A stretch of DNA of 64,000 nucleotides, from NCBI GenBank assembly GCA_964583605.1, contig CAZOWL010000002.1, positions 1-64,000 of the forward strand, given 5' to 3'. Of the stretch, positions 61,568-64,000 are shown piece by piece; position 1 is the first letter of the stretch, and every line of letters starts with the position of its first letter. Under the pieces are notes generated by a model. That model worked only from the letters and a program-made list of their open reading frames with translations. It was not told where the DNA came from and did not search any database. The DNA is from CAZOWL01 sp964583605. GTDB lineage: Bacteria; Pseudomonadota; Gammaproteobacteria; Chromatiales; Chromatiaceae. The translations under genes were made by a program, and so were the position numbers.

Positions 61568-62056
61568 GTGAGACTGACCACGAAGGGCCGCTACGCCGTG
61601 ACGGCCATGTTGGACCTGGCTCTGCATAAGGGCCAAGGGCCGACATCCCTATCAGACATCGCACAACGCCAGGGCATCTCCCTCTCCTACCTGGAGCAAC
61701 TCTTCTCGAAGCTGCGTAAGCACTCGTTGGTATCCAGCGTGCGTGGTCCGGGTGGCGGATACAATCTCTCCCGTGATGGGACGGAGATCTCGGTCGCCGA
61801 GGTCATCGCAGCAGTCGACGAGAATGTGGATACGACGCGCTGCAGCGGCGGTCAGGATTGCCTCGGGAATGGCCCTTGTCTGACCCATGACCTTTGGGAG
61901 GACTTGAGCCTCTGCATCTACGAATACCTCAACGGCATCAGCTTACAGGATCTGGTCAGCCGCAAGGTTCTGCATGAGGCCAACCGTCCGCCGCGCTCCC
62001 CGATCGAGGTCCAGCTAGAGAGTCCCCGAGGCCAACCGATCTCGGCGGAGGCTTGA
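61568..62056 (+). CDS. iscR: Rrf2-family Fe-S cluster regulator IscR
   Basis: 162 aa from GTG 61568. An N-terminal winged helix (MRLTTKGRYAVTAMLDLAL) precedes the three-cysteine cluster site C-x5-C-x5-C (RCSGGQDCLGNGPCLTH). This matches the C92/C98/C104 spacing of E. coli IscR. iscS and iscU do not follow; the next gene downstream is prkB. Confidence 0.93.
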   Translation: MRLTTKGRYAVTAMLDLALHKGQGPTSLSDIAQRQGISLSYLEQLFSKLRKHSLVSSVRGPGGGYNLSRDGTEISVAEVIAAVDENVDTTRCSGGQDCLGNGPCLTHDLWEDLSLCIYEYLNGISLQDLVSRKVLHEANRPPRSPIEVQLESPRGQPISAEA

Positions 62057-62187
62057 TCCCCGGGCGATGAGGTAGGGCCCCGAAGGCCTGTTTGCTGCCT
62101 CGGAACCGCCGCGCTTTCCCCCTCGCCGTTAGAGGATGCTTGGGCTCATCAGGCCGCGTGGCTGAGGGTCGTTGGGGCGATGCTTCG

Positions 62188-62209
62188 TGCTATATTAGCA
62201 AGCGCTTGC
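62188..62209 (+). promoter_or_regulatory. Extended -10 promoter and palindrome upstream of prkB
   Basis: TGCTATATT (62188-62196) is an extended -10. A perfect 12-bp palindrome GCAAGCGCTTGC (62198-62209) begins two bases later, at the expected start of transcription, and could bind a repressor. Confidence 0.45.
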
Positions 62210-62246
62210 GCTCCAGCTGTCAGTGCGGCAGCGATTAAGCGCCCCG

Positions 62247-62282
62247 CCAGCGCGGTTATGAGCTCCAGCGCGGTTATGAACT
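62247..62282. repeat. 18-bp tandem repeat in the prkB leader
   Basis: CCAGCGCGGTTATGAGCT followed directly by CCAGCGCGGTTATGAACT (one mismatch), 19 bp before the prkB start codon. Either a duplication or a pair of binding sites. Confidence 0.75.
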
Positions 62283-62301
62283 AGAGAGAAGGGGAGCACA
62301 T

Positions 62302-63192
62302 ATGTCCAAGAAGCATCCGATCGTTGCCGTGACGGGCTCATCCGGCGCGGGCACGACGACCGTGAAGCGCGCCTTTGAGCACATCTTCTATCGAGACGGG
62401 ATCAACGCCGCGGTCATCGAAGGCGACAGCTTCCATCGCTATGATCGGGCCGATATGAAGGCCCAAATGGCCAAGGCCCATGATGAAAACCGCAGCCTCA
62501 GCCACTTCGGCGCTGAGGCCAACCGCTTCGACTTGCTCGAGGCCCTGTTTCAGAACTATGGCGAGAGCGGTAGCGGTCAGAAACGCTATTACATCCATAG
62601 CGCTGAAGAGGCGGCGATGCACAATGCCCGCCTCGGCACGGATCTCAAGCCAGGGCAGTTCACCCCATGGGAGGACATCCCTTCCGGCACGGATCTCCTG
62701 TTCTACGAGGGCCTCCACGGGCTGGTCGTCACCGAGGAGCACAACGTGGCCCGACAGGTCGATCTCGGTGTCGCCGTCGTGCCCATTGTCAACCTGGAGT
62801 GGATTCAGAAGATCCATCGCGACAATGCGGAGCGCGGCTATTCCGCCGAGGCCATCGTTGACACCATCATGCGGCGCATGCCGGACTACATCAATTACAT
62901 CGTCCCCCAGTTCTCGCTCACCGACATCAACTTCCAGCGGGTCTCGACGGTTGATACCTCGAATCCCTTCATTGCCCGCGACATCCCGACGCCGGACGAG
63001 AGCTTCGTCATCATCCGCTTCAAAGAGCCGGAGCAGCTTCGGATCGACTTCCCCTACCTGCTCGCGATGATCCACGACTCCTTCATGACCCGCCGCAATA
63101 CGATCGTCGTCCCAGGCGGAAAGATGGGCTTCGCGATGGAGATCATCCTGCAGCCCATCATCGAGCGGATGATGGACGCCCGCAAGGTCTGA
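62302..63192 (+). CDS. prkB: Phosphoribulokinase
   Basis: Calvin-cycle enzyme that phosphorylates ribulose 5-phosphate for RuBisCO. The 296-aa length and VTGSSGAGTTTV P-loop place it in the proteobacterial class I kinases; DSFHRYDR and DLLFYEGLHGLV are active-site segments. No other Calvin-cycle genes adjoin it. It lies downstream of iscR, and a degenerate repeat copy (63223-63362) follows. Confidence 0.96.
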   Translation: MSKKHPIVAVTGSSGAGTTTVKRAFEHIFYRDGINAAVIEGDSFHRYDRADMKAQMAKAHDENRSLSHFGAEANRFDLLEALFQNYGESGSGQKRYYIHSAEEAAMHNARLGTDLKPGQFTPWEDIPSGTDLLFYEGLHGLVVTEEHNVARQVDLGVAVVPIVNLEWIQKIHRDNAERGYSAEAIVDTIMRRMPDYINYIVPQFSLTDINFQRVSTVDTSNPFIARDIPTPDESFVIIRFKEPEQLRIDFPYLLAMIHDSFMTRRNTIVVPGGKMGFAMEIILQPIIERMMDARKV

Positions 63193-63222
63193 CGAGGAGG
63201 CCAGCACGCCGGGAGGAACTGT

Positions 63223-63362
63223 GCGATGAGGCGAAATGCCCCGGAGGATGACGCCTCGACGCGCCCCTGATCGCTCCCTCGCCCGAACCCGACCCAACCC
63301 AACCCTTTTTCAGAGGGCGGAGGGCAGAGGGCGAGTGGGCACGTTTGCTTGACGAATCTCAC
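63223..63362 (-). repeat. Degenerate copy F of the dispersed element
   Basis: In prkB sense: GATGAGGCG, ..., CGCCTC, CCCCTGATCG, CTCCCTCGCCC, then an expanded CCCAACCCAACCC stretch, AGAGGGC and the distal ACGTTTGCTT...TC. Orientation is the same as in the full copies relative to the upstream gene. An expansion makes it about 20 bp longer. Confidence 0.7.
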
Positions 63363-63461
63363 AGGAGCCGTGGCGGCGCGGCCTGGGCGCTAACCGAGGT
63401 TACAGCGTTTCGGGCCCGATCCCCGCCAGCCGGCCGCCGCGACGGCCGGCCTATCGTCCCA

Positions 63462-64000
63462 TCAATTTGGGCGTTCGATCGCGGTCTCGGTACGCAGGTC
63501 CGCTGGCAGCGGATGGACGCCCAGTAGCAGCACCTTGCGACTATCGGCCCGCATTACCGTAAAGCGGAAGCCGCCGAGGACCACGGTCTCGCCCTTCTTG
63601 GGCAGATGCCCCAAGGCATTGACGACAAGTCCGCCGATCGTGTCGAACTCCTCATCGGAGAAGTCGCAGCCAAAATACTCGTTGAAGTCCTCGATCGAGG
63701 TGCGGGCCTTGGCCGTGTACTCGTTGCGGCTGCGCTTGAAGATGCTGGCCCCCTCATCGAAGTCATGCTCGTCCTCGATCTCGCCGACGATTTGCTCCAA
63801 CACATCTTCAATCGTGACCAAGCCGGCAGCGCTGCCGTACTCGTCGACGACGATGGCCATGTGGTTACGGCTGGCACGGAATTCCTTGAGCAGCACATTC
63901 AGGCGCTTGCTCTCGGGGACGAAGAAGGCCGAGCGCAAAAGGTCTCGCAGATTGAAGGCACGGCGGCCATTGGTGGAGCAGTAGGCGAGGAGATCCTTCG
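63462..64000 (-). CDS. CorC/HlyC family protein (C-terminal part, leaves the window)
   Basis: Incomplete: the frame is open to the right edge. The visible part holds the end of a CBS-domain pair (FFVPESKRLNVLLKEFRASRNHMAIVVDEYGSAAGLVTIEDVLEQIVGEIEDEHD) and the CorC_HlyC domain (DTIGGLVVNALGHLPKKGETVVLGGFRFTVMRAD). Such proteins influence magnesium and cobalt efflux. In gammaproteobacteria corC usually neighbours ybeY and lnt, which would be to the right. Confidence 0.9.
   Translation of the reverse strand, partial: KDLLAYCSTNGRRAFNLRDLLRSAFFVPESKRLNVLLKEFRASRNHMAIVVDEYGSAAGLVTIEDVLEQIVGEIEDEHDFDEGASIFKRSRNEYTAKARTSIEDFNEYFGCDFSDEEFDTIGGLVVNALGHLPKKGETVVLGGFRFTVMRADSRKVLLLGVHPLPADLRTETAIERPN

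Noticed and set aside
1..64000. tRNA, rRNA and CRISPR features
   Set aside because: No cloverleaf, rRNA-like segment or regularly spaced repeat array was seen on either strand.

Overview
This 64 kb window is ordinary chromosomal DNA from a GC-rich gammaproteobacterium. Three gene neighbourhoods carry the gammaproteobacterial signature: nnrD/E-tsaE-amiB, argH diverging from algZ-algR, and yciI-yciB / rnm-yciO-trpS-scpA-scpB. petABC-sspA-sspB is a further typical arrangement. A proteobacterial (class I) phosphoribulokinase shows a Calvin-cycle autotroph, and together with the cytochrome bc1 complex it makes a purple sulfur bacterium or related Chromatiales the best guess. No photosynthesis, sulfur-oxidation or rRNA genes lie in the window, so genus-level placement is inference. 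I found no tRNA, CRISPR array, prophage or intact insertion sequence.

Layout. 0-7 kb: cell-wall amidase, tsaE, nnrD/E, an NAD(P)-binding oxidoreductase, two small proteins, and an isoaspartyl methyltransferase with an export signal. 7-17 kb: a co-directional MoxR/DUF58/DUF4381/BatA/BatB-TPR/BatD cluster (a membrane-linked AAA+/von Willebrand system) followed by DUF3422 and a TVP38 membrane protein. 17-26 kb: dacB overlapping a PDZ-less HtrA-like lipoprotein protease, rsmE, DUF423, PilZ, algR-algZ, argH, a parvulin, yciI and yciB. 26-35 kb: rnm, yciO, an M50 protease, trpS, scpA-scpB, a secreted unknown and slt. 35-49 kb: Sel1 and DUF1566 proteins, a large PAS/GAF/GGDEF/EAL protein, kefF-like, arfB, crcB, cnoX, trxC, carA-carB, greA and DUF2726. 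49-52 kb is a decayed accessory island: an intact Phd-type antitoxin, a broken PIN toxin and an Rpn-type nuclease remnant. 52-64 kb: petABC, sspAB, several small membrane or lipoprotein genes, an AI-2E-type permease, TraB, a frameshifted yqiA, iscR, prkB and the C-terminal part of a corC-like gene that leaves the window.

The strongest non-coding signal is a dispersed element. Four full copies are exactly 119 bp from end to end (1638-1756, 3878-3996, 20933-21051, 45132-45250), with one copy cut by the window edge and two degenerate relatives. The full and degenerate copies with a visible upstream gene all lie downstream of its stop codon in the same relative orientation. In gene sense the element begins with a long stem-loop (ACGATCA pairing with TGATCGT, then a GC-rich arm) followed by a CCCTC/GAGGG hairpin. 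Two copies start within the stop codon of the preceding gene, and one sits between carA and carB. This looks like a 3'-UTR structural repeat rather than a random insertion.

Start sites were re-chosen where the longest open frame was implausible. Functional calls rest on motifs I could read; no database search was possible.
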